The position numbers and the translations under genes are program-made. The notes beneath the pieces were generated by a model, which was not told the origin of the DNA, made no database searches, and worked only from the letters and a program-made list of their open reading frames with translations. This document shows, piece after piece, positions 17,873-26,357 of a DNA stretch of 64,000 nt. Numbering within the stretch: the stretch's first letter is position 1; the number at the start of each line of letters is the position of its first letter. Location: contig CAKUBE010000002.1 of NCBI GenBank assembly GCA_934636715.1, positions 1-64,000 of the forward strand, read 5' to 3'. The DNA comes from an uncultured Arachnia sp. Lineage in GTDB: Bacteria; Actinomycetota; Actinomycetes; Propionibacteriales; Propionibacteriaceae.

Positions 17873-18963
17873 CGGCCCTGGAGAACCTGTGCCTGGAGAT
17901 CGTTGATTGCGAGCACAAGACCGCTCCGATTGACGAGACCGGTTCCCATTTCGCCGTCGGCACGCCCGCGATGCGCGGCAACGTGATCAACTTTGGTGAA
18001 GCGCGGCGGATTTCCGAGGGGACTTTCAAGGCGTGGACGCGCCGCCTGACGCCCCGATCGGGTGACCTGCTGTTCGCGCGTGAGGCTCCCGTTGGCCCTG
18101 TCGTGCGTATCCCAGACACCGAGAATGTGGCTCCGGGTCAGCGCACGGTGCTCATGCGGCCTGATCCGCGCAAGGTTGATAGCAGGTTCCTGTACTACCT
18201 CCTGAGTTCGCGTCCTGTTCAGGGACGCCTCCAGGACCTTGCGGCCGGATCGACGGTCGCGCACCTGAATGTCGCGGATGTCCGGAGCTTCGCGTTGGAT
18301 GTGCCGGACCTCCCGACCCAGACGGCGATCGCAGACGTCCTCGGCGCCCTCGACGACAAGATCGCCGCGAACGAACGGGTCGTCCAACTGAGCGAGGGGC
18401 TGGTGCGGACAAAGTTCCTGGCCCTTTTGTCGGCGTCGAATGGAACCGCGCTTGTCAGTGACTACTTGCGTCTGCACTACGGGAAAGGGCTTCCGGCCGA
18501 CCAACGTCGTCCGGGCGACTATCCGGTTGTTGGCAGTGGCGGTCCCAATGGTACTCACCAAGTTCGGCTCTGCGAGGCGCCTGGAGTGGTCGTGGGTCGG
18601 AAAGGATCCGTGGGTACGGTGTGGTGGATGGACTCCGGGTTCTGGCCGATTGATACGGCCTTCTACGCGGAGCCCGCGAGTGGCGTAGGGATGCGCTTCG
18701 TGTTCGAACTGTTGCGTTGGCTCAACCTGGGAGAACTCAACAGTGACTCTGCGGTGCCAGGCCTCAACCGTGATGCTGCTCTTGCTCAGCCGGTGCCGCT
18801 TGTGGCCATGGAGGATGTTGCCGAGTTCGATCGCTCGGTGGCGTCGGCGCTCTTGTTTCAGGCAAGGGTACGACGCGAGAGTGACCTGTTAAGGACAACG
18901 CGCGACGCGCTGCTCCCCGAGCTGATGTCCGGCCGCCTCGGGGTCCTGCAGTCGTCAAGGTGA
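17869..18963 (+). CDS. hsdS: Type I restriction-modification specificity subunit
   Basis: A 364-residue HsdS with two target-recognition domains, each followed by a conserved helix: the first ends in DLPTQTAIADVLGALDDKIAANERVVQLSEGL, the second in ESDLLRTTRDALLPELMSGRL. It determines the bipartite recognition sequence, which cannot be predicted from sequence alone. It is slightly shorter than many HsdS proteins (about 400 residues) but both halves are present. The GTG start overlaps the hsdM stop. Confidence 0.9.
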   Translation: MTALENLCLEIVDCEHKTAPIDETGSHFAVGTPAMRGNVINFGEARRISEGTFKAWTRRLTPRSGDLLFAREAPVGPVVRIPDTENVAPGQRTVLMRPDPRKVDSRFLYYLLSSRPVQGRLQDLAAGSTVAHLNVADVRSFALDVPDLPTQTAIADVLGALDDKIAANERVVQLSEGLVRTKFLALLSASNGTALVSDYLRLHYGKGLPADQRRPGDYPVVGSGGPNGTHQVRLCEAPGVVVGRKGSVGTVWWMDSGFWPIDTAFYAEPASGVGMRFVFELLRWLNLGELNSDSAVPGLNRDAALAQPVPLVAMEDVAEFDRSVASALLFQARVRRESDLLRTTRDALLPELMSGRLGVLQSSR

Positions 18964-18985
18964 CCGGAACCGGCTTGGTCGACGT

Positions 18986-19540
18986 TTACGACTCGTTCAG
19001 CCAGTTGACGAATGCCATCTCATCTCGGACGTAGCCAATATGAACGCGATCGTGTGTCATCAGGGTGCGGCGCATGCGCAGCGCGATGGCTTCGTCCGCG
19101 TGGTCGGCGCGAACGGCGAACCTCACGAGGTCCCAGGTCGTGATGCACGTGACGGGGATCATGCAGGCGGTGGCTCGAAGGCTGACTTGGCGGTCGTCGG
19201 TGACGAAGATCGTGGTGCCGAGGTCGCGGCACTCCAGGATCGCAAGGGTCTCTGATTCCCCGAGGTGCTTCTTCGGCCCGTCGCCGGGACTGCTGAAGTG
19301 ATCGCGGTGGATGCGCACCTGGATGTGCTCGGCGGGTGTTTCGGGCCGGAGTGGCTTGCCGAAGATCTGCCGAGCTGTTCGCAGCTCGGGAAGCTGAAGC
19401 TCGTCGGCCTTCTGGTTACACTCGGCCTCCACCGAGGCCACCCATGCGCCCTTGGCGCCGACGATTGTCTCGAGCAATGCCATCTCGCCGCAGTAGGCGA
19501 AGTTGATGAGGACGGTGTTGTCGGGGAAGAGAAGGGCCAC
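18986..19540 (-). CDS. PIN-domain protein, putative ribonuclease toxin
   Basis: A 184-residue protein with the PIN nuclease layout: Asp7 in FPDNTVLINFA, Glu95/Glu97 in LGESETLAILECRD and Asp115/Asp116 in TTIFVTDDRQVS would form the metal site. The GTG start lies 3 bases after the stop of the XRE-ImmA gene, so the two form a toxin-antitoxin-like operon. It sits tail to tail with hsdS with a 22-base gap. RNA cleavage is inferred from the fold. Confidence 0.7.
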   Translation of the reverse strand: MALLFPDNTVLINFAYCGEMALLETIVGAKGAWVASVEAECNQKADELQLPELRTARQIFGKPLRPETPAEHIQVRIHRDHFSSPGDGPKKHLGESETLAILECRDLGTTIFVTDDRQVSLRATACMIPVTCITTWDLVRFAVRADHADEAIALRMRRTLMTHDRVHIGYVRDEMAFVNWLNES

Positions 19541-19543
19541 GGT

Positions 19544-20623
19544 CTACCTGAGGAGATCGTCCAGATTGGATGCCGACAGTGAGGGGGGCACATCCGGGAC
19601 TTCGACGTCCAGCTCAGCCTCGTCAACGCCGAGCATCCATGCGAGTGTCCCCTTGCCGATGGCGCCTTCTGCAATGCGGTCGAGGTGGGCCTCTTGTAGC
19701 CAGCGCGGGAAGTGGCGCTGGGACGCGTCCTCCATGCGCACAGTGATCTCGTCGAGCAATGAGTCCGAGGGCATGTGGCGACGGAGCAGCGCCTGGGTTG
19801 AGCGACCGAGAAGCCCGCTCGTCTGCTGTGAGACGGTCAGATGCAGCGCCCGAAGACGGGTAGACAGCGCCTGGGTCGAAACTCCTGTGACCCACACAAG
19901 GTGAGCGAGCTGTTCAGCGGTGATGGCCGACCAATCGGTGGCGGACAACTCGTCGGACGGAAGCAGGAGGTCGGCTGCGAAGGCGTTAGCTTCACGCTCG
20001 GGTGTGCCGACGTCCCCCTCGGGGCCCATCACGCACCGGTGGCCGAGAACCAGGTGGCCGAGTTCGTGGGCCATGTCCCAGTTCTCCCGGAACCAGTTTC
20101 CGGTGGCCGGGATCGCGATCACCGCGCGGCCGGTGATGTGGAACGAGTAGGAGGTACTCAGACCGTGCACCCGAACGATGTCGATCTGGAAGCGATCTTC
20201 GATATGGGCGAGTAGGCCACGGGCGAAGCCGCGCCCGAGCGCGCTTCTCGTCGTCTCGAGGCGTTGAGGGATTTGGGATGGCCCGGGGTCTTCGCCCGCT
20301 TGGCGGTAGGCAAGGCTGATGTCGTCGAGGATAGCCCGGTCCTCTTGATGCCCGGCGACTGCGCGCTCGCGCGTCTCCGGGTCGTAGGAATGACGTGCAG
20401 CGAGGACGAGCCTGTTCGGATCGGCGGCGCCGGTGATGAGGAAATAGACGTCTACGTGCAGCAACTCGGCCAGATTCGCCAACTCGACGGCGGAGAACCC
20501 ACGTTCGCCCTTCAGCGCGCGTGAGAACGCGTCGGGAGTCATCCCGACCTGTGCCGCGATGTCCTTCTGTGTCGTCCCTGCTGGGAGTGTCCGGGCAACC
20601 CTGTTGCCGATCTCCGCCTTCAT
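19544..20623 (-). CDS. XRE-family regulator with ImmA/IrrE metallopeptidase domain
   Basis: A 359-residue protein: an XRE helix-turn-helix at about residues 15-60 (TTQKDIAAQVGMTPDAFSRALKGERGFSAVELANLAELL), then an ImmA/IrrE-type zinc peptidase domain with HELGH at residues 186-190 and the third ligand Glu211 in PEREANAFAADLLLP. Such proteins act as transcription repressors or cleave repressors. Placed before the PIN gene, it is the likely antitoxin and autoregulator. A TAAAGT hexamer lies 6 bases before the ATG. Confidence 0.82.
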   Translation of the reverse strand: MKAEIGNRVARTLPAGTTQKDIAAQVGMTPDAFSRALKGERGFSAVELANLAELLHVDVYFLITGAADPNRLVLAARHSYDPETRERAVAGHQEDRAILDDISLAYRQAGEDPGPSQIPQRLETTRSALGRGFARGLLAHIEDRFQIDIVRVHGLSTSYSFHITGRAVIAIPATGNWFRENWDMAHELGHLVLGHRCVMGPEGDVGTPEREANAFAADLLLPSDELSATDWSAITAEQLAHLVWVTGVSTQALSTRLRALHLTVSQQTSGLLGRSTQALLRRHMPSDSLLDEITVRMEDASQRHFPRWLQEAHLDRIAEGAIGKGTLAWMLGVDEAELDVEVPDVPPSLSASNLDDLLR

Positions 20624-20629
20624 GGATCC

Positions 20630-20635
20630 ACTTTA
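20630..20635 (-). promoter_or_regulatory. -10 element of XRE-ImmA/PIN operon (leaderless)
   Basis: On the minus strand TAAAGT ends 6 bases before the ATG at 20623. Confidence 0.45.
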
Positions 20636-20734
20636 GCGGCTCGTTGGGGTTTTCCCAATAGTTGCGCTCGAGTCCAACACCACAACCCAGGCTGAAGGTG
20701 CGCGGTGTGGGTTGGTGTCGGCCGGCCGAGCGGG

Positions 20735-21160
20735 TTAGTTCCAAACATCTGGGGCCATCCACCAGTGGTCGTCGTCGCGGCTGTCGAAGTCGCGGCGCTG
20801 GAGCATGAGTCTGTCGTCGGCCGCGACGATCCGCCGCAGCTCCCGCCGAGAGCGGGACGGGAGCTTGTAGGCGATGCGCTCGATCTCCTCACGCACCTCC
20901 CACGGATAGGAGAAGCCAGCGACGCCGTCGCAACAGCAGGGGCACAGGAACGACACGTCCACCACTTCGAGTGGTTCACTGACGCGCCGCCTCCACCATG
21001 CAATCAACTCTTGGGCCGTGCCGGGCGGAGCTCCATGTTTGCGCTCAAACACGATCAGCGCGGCAACGAGGCTGCCGGACATCCGTGGATCGGACTTCAT
21101 CCGCGATCTGTGGCGGCGAGGCGTCGCCTCCCGAACCTGTGATGGCCGTCTACGCCCCAT
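20735..21160 (-). CDS. Hypothetical protein with CPCCC motif
   Basis: A 141-residue protein not recognised. It has a basic N terminus, a central cysteine cluster (VSFLCPCCCDGVAGFSYPW) and a helical, Arg-rich C-terminal part (REELERIAYKLPSRSRRELRR-like). The cysteines could bind zinc. It begins 21 bases after the stop of the DUF4253 gene and is probably co-transcribed with it. An internal ATG at 21100 is an alternative start; neither has a good ribosome site. Confidence 0.5.
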   Translation of the reverse strand: MGRRRPSQVREATPRRHRSRMKSDPRMSGSLVAALIVFERKHGAPPGTAQELIAWWRRRVSEPLEVVDVSFLCPCCCDGVAGFSYPWEVREEIERIAYKLPSRSRRELRRIVAADDRLMLQRRDFDSRDDDHWWMAPDVWN

Positions 21161-21181
21161 CTCCCTTCGCGATCGACATAG

Positions 21182-22009
21182 TCAGTCCCACCAGAGGCTC
21201 CAGGAGGTCGATCGGCCAAGGCGCTCCGGTCCGTCGAACTCGCCGCGCGCGTTCCCGCCGAGCCCGCCCTGCATCCAGCTGTCTGTCGAGAAGACCATCA
21301 GTTCGATGCCGAGGCGGCGCGCGTTGAGTTGGTCAGTTGGGGGCGCGGTGAGCTCGATCTCGGCCCACGAGATCGCGATCATCCACGTGAGGACGGCGCC
21401 GAAACGCTCCTCCCAGGAGCGCAGGCAGGTCGCGAACGCGTAGGGGGAGAGGCCGTCGTTGGGTACGCCCCAATGCAGAGTGAGCGGGACGTCGCACGGG
21501 CGCTCGACTGGTACCAGGATGACGCGGTTGATATGGGCGGGTGCCTCGACGTCGACCCTTGTCCACGGGGTGGAACTCGTCGCTTCGGCGAGCTGCAGGT
21601 CGGGAGTCCAGCTGACTTCAGCGACGTCCTGGGCATAAGCCTCCGGGGTTAGCCCCTCCTCCTCTGCGAAGTCGTGGTCGAAGCGGTCCAGCGGCGAGGT
21701 GACGGGCGGTTCGTCCTCAGGCCAGCGCCCGGCCTTTGCCCACTGGCTGTGCCACTCCCAGTCGTCCTGTTCTTCTGCGCGGATCGGCCAAAGGCCGGTC
21801 TCTGAGAACCGGAGCATCGCGTCCGTCCACAGCCGGTCGAGTCCGGGTGCCTCCAGGTCGGAGACCCAGCAGAAGAGTGTGCCGTCAGGGCGGTAGACGG
21901 TGCGGCCGGGTGGGAGGTCGAACGACGCGAGTTCCGCGTCCCCGCCCGGGCGCTCAGCTCGGATGCTGAGGCCCCGGAGATGTGTGCTGGTCATGGTGTC
22001 AGTGTGCAT
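21182..22009 (-). CDS. DUF4253 domain protein
   Basis: A 275-residue protein whose C-terminal part matches the DUF4253 pattern: NRVILVPVERPCDVPLTLHWGVPNDGLSPYAFATCLRSWEERFGAVLTWMIAISWAEIELTAPP. The N-terminal half is acidic and Trp-rich with no known motif. DUF4253 proteins are common in actinobacteria, often beside toxin or defence genes, with no known activity. An in-frame ATG at 21994 is another possible start. It is divergent from hsdR. Confidence 0.7.
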   Translation of the reverse strand: MHTDTMTSTHLRGLSIRAERPGGDAELASFDLPPGRTVYRPDGTLFCWVSDLEAPGLDRLWTDAMLRFSETGLWPIRAEEQDDWEWHSQWAKAGRWPEDEPPVTSPLDRFDHDFAEEEGLTPEAYAQDVAEVSWTPDLQLAEATSSTPWTRVDVEAPAHINRVILVPVERPCDVPLTLHWGVPNDGLSPYAFATCLRSWEERFGAVLTWMIAISWAEIELTAPPTDQLNARRLGIELMVFSTDSWMQGGLGGNARGEFDGPERLGRSTSWSLWWD

Positions 22010-22095
22010 GGGCGTGGCGAAGGAGCGGGAGTTCCCGCCCGATAAGGCCCGTTCTCGTGGGGCGCGGCACCCGAGGCGCGCGCGACGGGCAGACT

Positions 22096-25000
22096 ATGGC
22101 CATGACCGAGGAAGACCTGGAACTCATCGCCCACGACTACCTGGGCGAGTTGGGCTGGCGTCCGATGCAAGGGACTGACCTCAACGACCGACGCGCATCG
22201 GCCGCGGACCTCGTCCTGGCCGTCGACCTCCGCGAGGCCGTCGCGAGGCTCAACCCCCAGGTGCCGGCCACCCAGCTCAATCAGGCCGTCGCCGAGGTCC
22301 TCACGCCCGCCTCGCAAGACGCCGCCGCTGAGGCACTTCGGATGCACCAGTTCATGGTCCACGGCTACCGCGGGGTTACGTGGACGGCGGCCGATGGCAC
22401 GGAACAGAACCCCACCGTGCGGATTGTCGACCCGGAGCCCGCCAACAACGACTGGATCGCCGCGCGCCAGGTCACTGTCCGCGACCTCGACGCGCGTCGT
22501 CGCTTCGATCTCGTCCTCTACTGCAACGGGCTCCCCGTCGGCATCGTCGAACTGAAGCGAGGCGGCAGCGAGGCCGCGACCATCGCGTCCGCGCATGCCC
22601 AACTTGCCACCTACGTGCGCGAGTTCCCGATGGCGTTCCGCGCTTGCGTCGTCACCATCGTCAGCGACGGCGTGCTCGCCCGCTATGGAAACCCGTTCGC
22701 CGGGCTCAACCACTACTCAGCCTGGAACGTCGACGACGAAGGCCTCCCACTCACAGATGGTTCGCCCGCGCTCGACACGTTGCTCGACGGTGTGGCCAAC
22801 CTCGAGCGGTTCCTGCAACTGATGCGCAGCTTCACCGCGTTCGCCGACGGCGACGACGGCGTCACCATGCGCACCGCCAAGCCGCACCAGTACTTCGCGG
22901 TCACGAAGGCCATCGGCCGCACGGTCCAGGCCGTCGAGTCGGACGGCAAGGCGGGCGTCGTCTGGCACACACAGGGGTCTGGCAAGTCGCTGGAGATGGA
23001 GTTCTACACCAATCTGCTGCTGCGGCATCCGAGATTGGGCAACCCAACGGTGCTGGTCGTCACCGATCGAACCGAACTCGACGGCCAGCTCTTCGACGCG
23101 TTCGTGGCCTCCCGCTTGTTCCCCGAGGAACCCCGTCAGATCCACACCCGCGAAGGACTCCGCGCAGCGCTCACCGAGAAGAACACCGGCGGCATCCTGT
23201 TCACCACGCTCCAGAAGTTCAGCCGCACCCAGGCTGAGCGCGATTCGGGCGCCGACCATCCGGAGCTGACGGCTCGACGCAATGTGGTCGTCATCGTCGA
23301 CGAGGCGCACCGCAGCCACTACGACGACCTCGATGGCTACGCCCGCCACCTCGCTGACGCCCTTCCGGGCGCGACCCTGATCGCATTCACCGGCACTCCG
23401 ATCAGCTTCACGGACCGCAACACCCGCGAGGTGTTCGGCGACTACATCGACGTCTACGACCTGACGAGGGCCGTTGCCGACGGCGCCACGGTGCCGGTGT
23501 ACTACGAGCCGCGCCTGGTCACCGTCGGCTTCGACGAGGGCGTCACCGCCGAGGAACTCGACGACGCCGCCGACGAGCTCACCCGCGACCTCGACGAGAC
23601 AGAGCGTGAGCAGGTCGAGCGTTCCGTCGCGGTGATCAACGCCATCTACGGCTCACCCGAGCGGTTGCGCACCCTGGCGGCTGACATCGTCGCGCACTGG
23701 GAGAAGCGGCGCGCTCGCATGTTCCCGGACCTCGAAGGCCCCGGCAAGGCCCTGATCGTCGGGGCGACGCGGGAGATCTGCGCCAACCTGTACAGCGCCA
23801 TCGTCGAGCTGCGGCCCGAGTGGCACTCCGACGCGGTCGACGGTGGGGTGATCAAGGTCGTCTACTCGGGCTCGGCCTCGGATCAACCTCCGATCAGCGA
23901 CCATGTCCGGCGCGAGTCGGAGAACAAGGTGATCAAGAAGCGCTTGGCAAAGCCCGACGACTGCCTTGAGCTGGTGATCGTCAAGGACATGATGCTCACG
24001 GGCTACGACTCCCCGGCTCTGCACACCCTCTACCTCGACCGGCCGCTCAAGGGCGCGCTGCTCATGCAGACCCTCGCGCGAGTGAATCGAACGTTCCGAG
24101 GCAAGGACGCCGGGCTCCTCGTGGCCTACGCGCCCCTCACGGACAACCTGGCGAAGGCCCTGGCCGAGTACACCCTCGCGGACCAGCGGGAGCGGCCGAT
24201 GGGACGCGACGTCGGCGAGGCGATCGAGTTGGCCCGCGCCCTCGTCGGGCAGATTCGAGACCTCCTGTCGGGCGTCGACTGGCGGTCGAAGCTGGGCGGC
24301 CCCAGAGGGTGGATGGATGCTGCGGGAGCTGTGGCCAACTGGATCAGGGACCTTCGTAACCCCGCGAACAAGGTGGCGGAGGGCCAAGCGAACCTCACAG
24401 CCCGCTACCGGCACCTGACGACGCAGCTCGGCAGGGCGTGGGCGCTCGCCTCCGGTGCCGACAACCTCGCCGACATTGCCGACGAAGTGCGGTTCTACAT
24501 CGAGGTGCGGGCCTGGGTGGCGAAGCTCGATGCCAGCGAGCGCTCGGAAAGCGGACGCCCGGTCCCGGCTGAGGTCGCGCGGGCGCTGCTTACCGTCGTC
24601 GAGGACTCGACGGACTCGCGCGACGTGATCGACATCTACCAGATGGCGCAGATCACCCCACCCGACTTCGATCACCTCACCCCGGCCCTGCTTGGCGAGG
24701 CGCAGGCCTCGGCCAACCCCCAGCTGGCCATCGAGGCGCTTCGCTCAGCGCTCCTGATCGAGGCCGTTCGGGTGTCGGGGCGCAATCTCGTGCGGCAGCA
24801 GGCGTTCAGCGACCGGGTCGCTGAGCTGCTCAACCGCTACACCAACGGCCAGCTGACCTCGGCCGAGGTGCTGCTCGAGCTCTACCAGACGGCGCTGGAC
24901 CTGTCGGTGGAGGCCAAGAGGGGTGAGCAGTTTGAGCCCCCGCTCGGCCTCGACGAGTTGGCCGTCTACGACGCCATCGCCAGTAACGCTTCCGCCGTCG

Positions 25001-25212
25001 AGGTGCTCGGGCAACCGGTGCTCGGCGAGATCGCCCGGGAACTGATCGAGCTGTTGCGGCGTGACGCCAAGACCGATTGGACCGTTCGTGATGACGTCCG
25101 CGCGGCGATCCGCGCCAAGATCAAGCGGCTCCTCCGCAAGTTCAGGTACCCGCCGGACAAATCTGAGGCGGCAGTCGCGCTGGTGGTGCAGCAGATGGAG
25201 GCGCTGAGCTGA
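22096..25212 (+). CDS. hsdR: Type I restriction endonuclease subunit
   Basis: A 1038-residue HsdR: N-terminal PD-(D/E)xK nuclease domain (FDLVLYCNGLPVGIVELKRG, ExK near residue 151), two RecA-like translocase domains with Walker A QGSGKS near residue 293 and DEAH near residue 401, a helicase motif VNRTFRGKDAGLLVAY and a long C-terminal assembly domain. It cuts unmethylated DNA after translocation, together with HsdM and HsdS. It is separated from hsdMS by about 3.1 kb of oppositely oriented genes. The start at 22096 (MAMTEEDLE) fits homologues; 22102 is possible. Confidence 0.95.
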   Translation: MAMTEEDLELIAHDYLGELGWRPMQGTDLNDRRASAADLVLAVDLREAVARLNPQVPATQLNQAVAEVLTPASQDAAAEALRMHQFMVHGYRGVTWTAADGTEQNPTVRIVDPEPANNDWIAARQVTVRDLDARRRFDLVLYCNGLPVGIVELKRGGSEAATIASAHAQLATYVREFPMAFRACVVTIVSDGVLARYGNPFAGLNHYSAWNVDDEGLPLTDGSPALDTLLDGVANLERFLQLMRSFTAFADGDDGVTMRTAKPHQYFAVTKAIGRTVQAVESDGKAGVVWHTQGSGKSLEMEFYTNLLLRHPRLGNPTVLVVTDRTELDGQLFDAFVASRLFPEEPRQIHTREGLRAALTEKNTGGILFTTLQKFSRTQAERDSGADHPELTARRNVVVIVDEAHRSHYDDLDGYARHLADALPGATLIAFTGTPISFTDRNTREVFGDYIDVYDLTRAVADGATVPVYYEPRLVTVGFDEGVTAEELDDAADELTRDLDETEREQVERSVAVINAIYGSPERLRTLAADIVAHWEKRRARMFPDLEGPGKALIVGATREICANLYSAIVELRPEWHSDAVDGGVIKVVYSGSASDQPPISDHVRRESENKVIKKRLAKPDDCLELVIVKDMMLTGYDSPALHTLYLDRPLKGALLMQTLARVNRTFRGKDAGLLVAYAPLTDNLAKALAEYTLADQRERPMGRDVGEAIELARALVGQIRDLLSGVDWRSKLGGPRGWMDAAGAVANWIRDLRNPANKVAEGQANLTARYRHLTTQLGRAWALASGADNLADIADEVRFYIEVRAWVAKLDASERSESGRPVPAEVARALLTVVEDSTDSRDVIDIYQMAQITPPDFDHLTPALLGEAQASANPQLAIEALRSALLIEAVRVSGRNLVRQQAFSDRVAELLNRYTNGQLTSAEVLLELYQTALDLSVEAKRGEQFEPPLGLDELAVYDAIASNASAVEVLGQPVLGEIARELIELLRRDAKTDWTVRDDVRAAIRAKIKRLLRKFRYPPDKSEAAVALVVQQMEALS

Positions 25213-25271
25213 GGCGTGGTCCGCGATAGCTCTGGGAGCGACGGCCTGAGTCACGGGGCGACACCCCGCGA

Positions 25272-25277
25272 TAGGCT
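25272..25277 (+). promoter_or_regulatory. -10 element of dapE (leaderless)
   Basis: TAGGCT ends 6 bases before the ATG at 25284. Confidence 0.5.
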
Positions 25278-25283
25278 CGGCGC

Positions 25284-26339
25284 ATGTCTGAGTTGGCCAC
25301 CCTGCTGCGGGAGATCATCGACGTCGAGTCCGTCTCCGGAAATGAGCGCGCGCTCGCGGACTTCGTCGAGGCGCGGCTCAAGGCCTCGCCGCACCTGACG
25401 CTCGACCGCGACGGCGACTGCGTCGTCGCGCGCACCGACCTGGGGCGGGCCGAGCGCGTCGTCATCGCCGGGCACCTCGACACCGTCCCCGTGCAGGGCA
25501 ACCTTCCCTCCCGGCTGATCGAGGCCCCCGAGGGCGACGTCGTCTGGGGACGCGGCGCGTGCGACATGAAGGGCGGCGTCGCGGTGATGCTCGCCCTCGC
25601 CGTCGAGTTGGACGCCCCCAACCGCGACATCACCTGGATCTTCTACGACCACGAGGAGGTCGCCGCCGAGCTCAACGGCCTCGGCAGGCTCTCGCGGAAC
25701 CGGCCCGACCTCGTCCACGCCGACTTCGCCGTCCTCATGGAGCCGACCTCCGCACGGATCGAGGGTGGCTGCCAGGGCACGATCCGCGTCGAGCTGCACA
25801 CGGCCGGGGTCGCCGCGCACAGCGCCCGCGCGTGGATGGGCGTCAACGCCATCCACGCCCTCGCGCCCGCGCTGGCGCTGCTCGCCGCGTACGAGAGCGA
25901 GGAGGTCGAGGTCGACGGCCTCGTCTACCGCGAGGGGCTGAACGCCGTCGGGATCGGCGGCGGGGTGGCGTCCAACATGATCCCGCCGTCGGCCGTGCTC
26001 ACCGTCAACTACCGGTTCGCGCCCGACAAGTCGCCCGACGAGGCGCTCGCCCGGTTGGGGGAGTGGTTCGCCGACTACGAGCTGCGGATCACCGACGTCT
26101 CGCCCGCCGCGCGCCCCGGCCTCGACCTCCCCGCCGCGCGGCGGTTCGTCGACGCGATCGGCGAGGAGGCGCACCCCAAGTTCGGCTGGACCGACGTCGC
26201 CCGGTTCAGTGCCGTCGGGGTTCCTGCGGTCAACTACGGCCCGGGCGATCCGTCGTATGCGCACCGCGCCGACGAGTTCTGCCCCGTCGCGGAGCTGGAC
26301 AGGTGCGCGGACGGCCTGCGTTCCTGGCTGACGAGCTAG
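25284..26339 (+). CDS. dapE: Succinyl-diaminopimelate desuccinylase
   Basis: A 351-residue M20-family zinc amidohydrolase that releases succinate to give LL-diaminopimelate. Metal-site motifs are visible: GHLDTVP, WGRGACDMKGG, YDHEEV and MEPTSARIEGGCQG, with the dimerisation-domain histidine in GVAAHSARAWMGVNA. Length matches actinobacterial DapE. It follows hsdR by 71 bases with its own promoter, so the island boundary falls in this gap. Confidence 0.92.
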   Translation: MSELATLLREIIDVESVSGNERALADFVEARLKASPHLTLDRDGDCVVARTDLGRAERVVIAGHLDTVPVQGNLPSRLIEAPEGDVVWGRGACDMKGGVAVMLALAVELDAPNRDITWIFYDHEEVAAELNGLGRLSRNRPDLVHADFAVLMEPTSARIEGGCQGTIRVELHTAGVAAHSARAWMGVNAIHALAPALALLAAYESEEVEVDGLVYREGLNAVGIGGGVASNMIPPSAVLTVNYRFAPDKSPDEALARLGEWFADYELRITDVSPAARPGLDLPAARRFVDAIGEEAHPKFGWTDVARFSAVGVPAVNYGPGDPSYAHRADEFCPVAELDRCADGLRSWLTS

Positions 26340-26357
26340 CGCCGCCCACGACCCCTC

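Noticed and set aside
14294..25212. BREX or DISARM defence system
   Set aside because: No PglZ, BrxL, BrxC, DrmA/B or similar components are seen; hsdM, hsdS and hsdR are all typical type I subunits.
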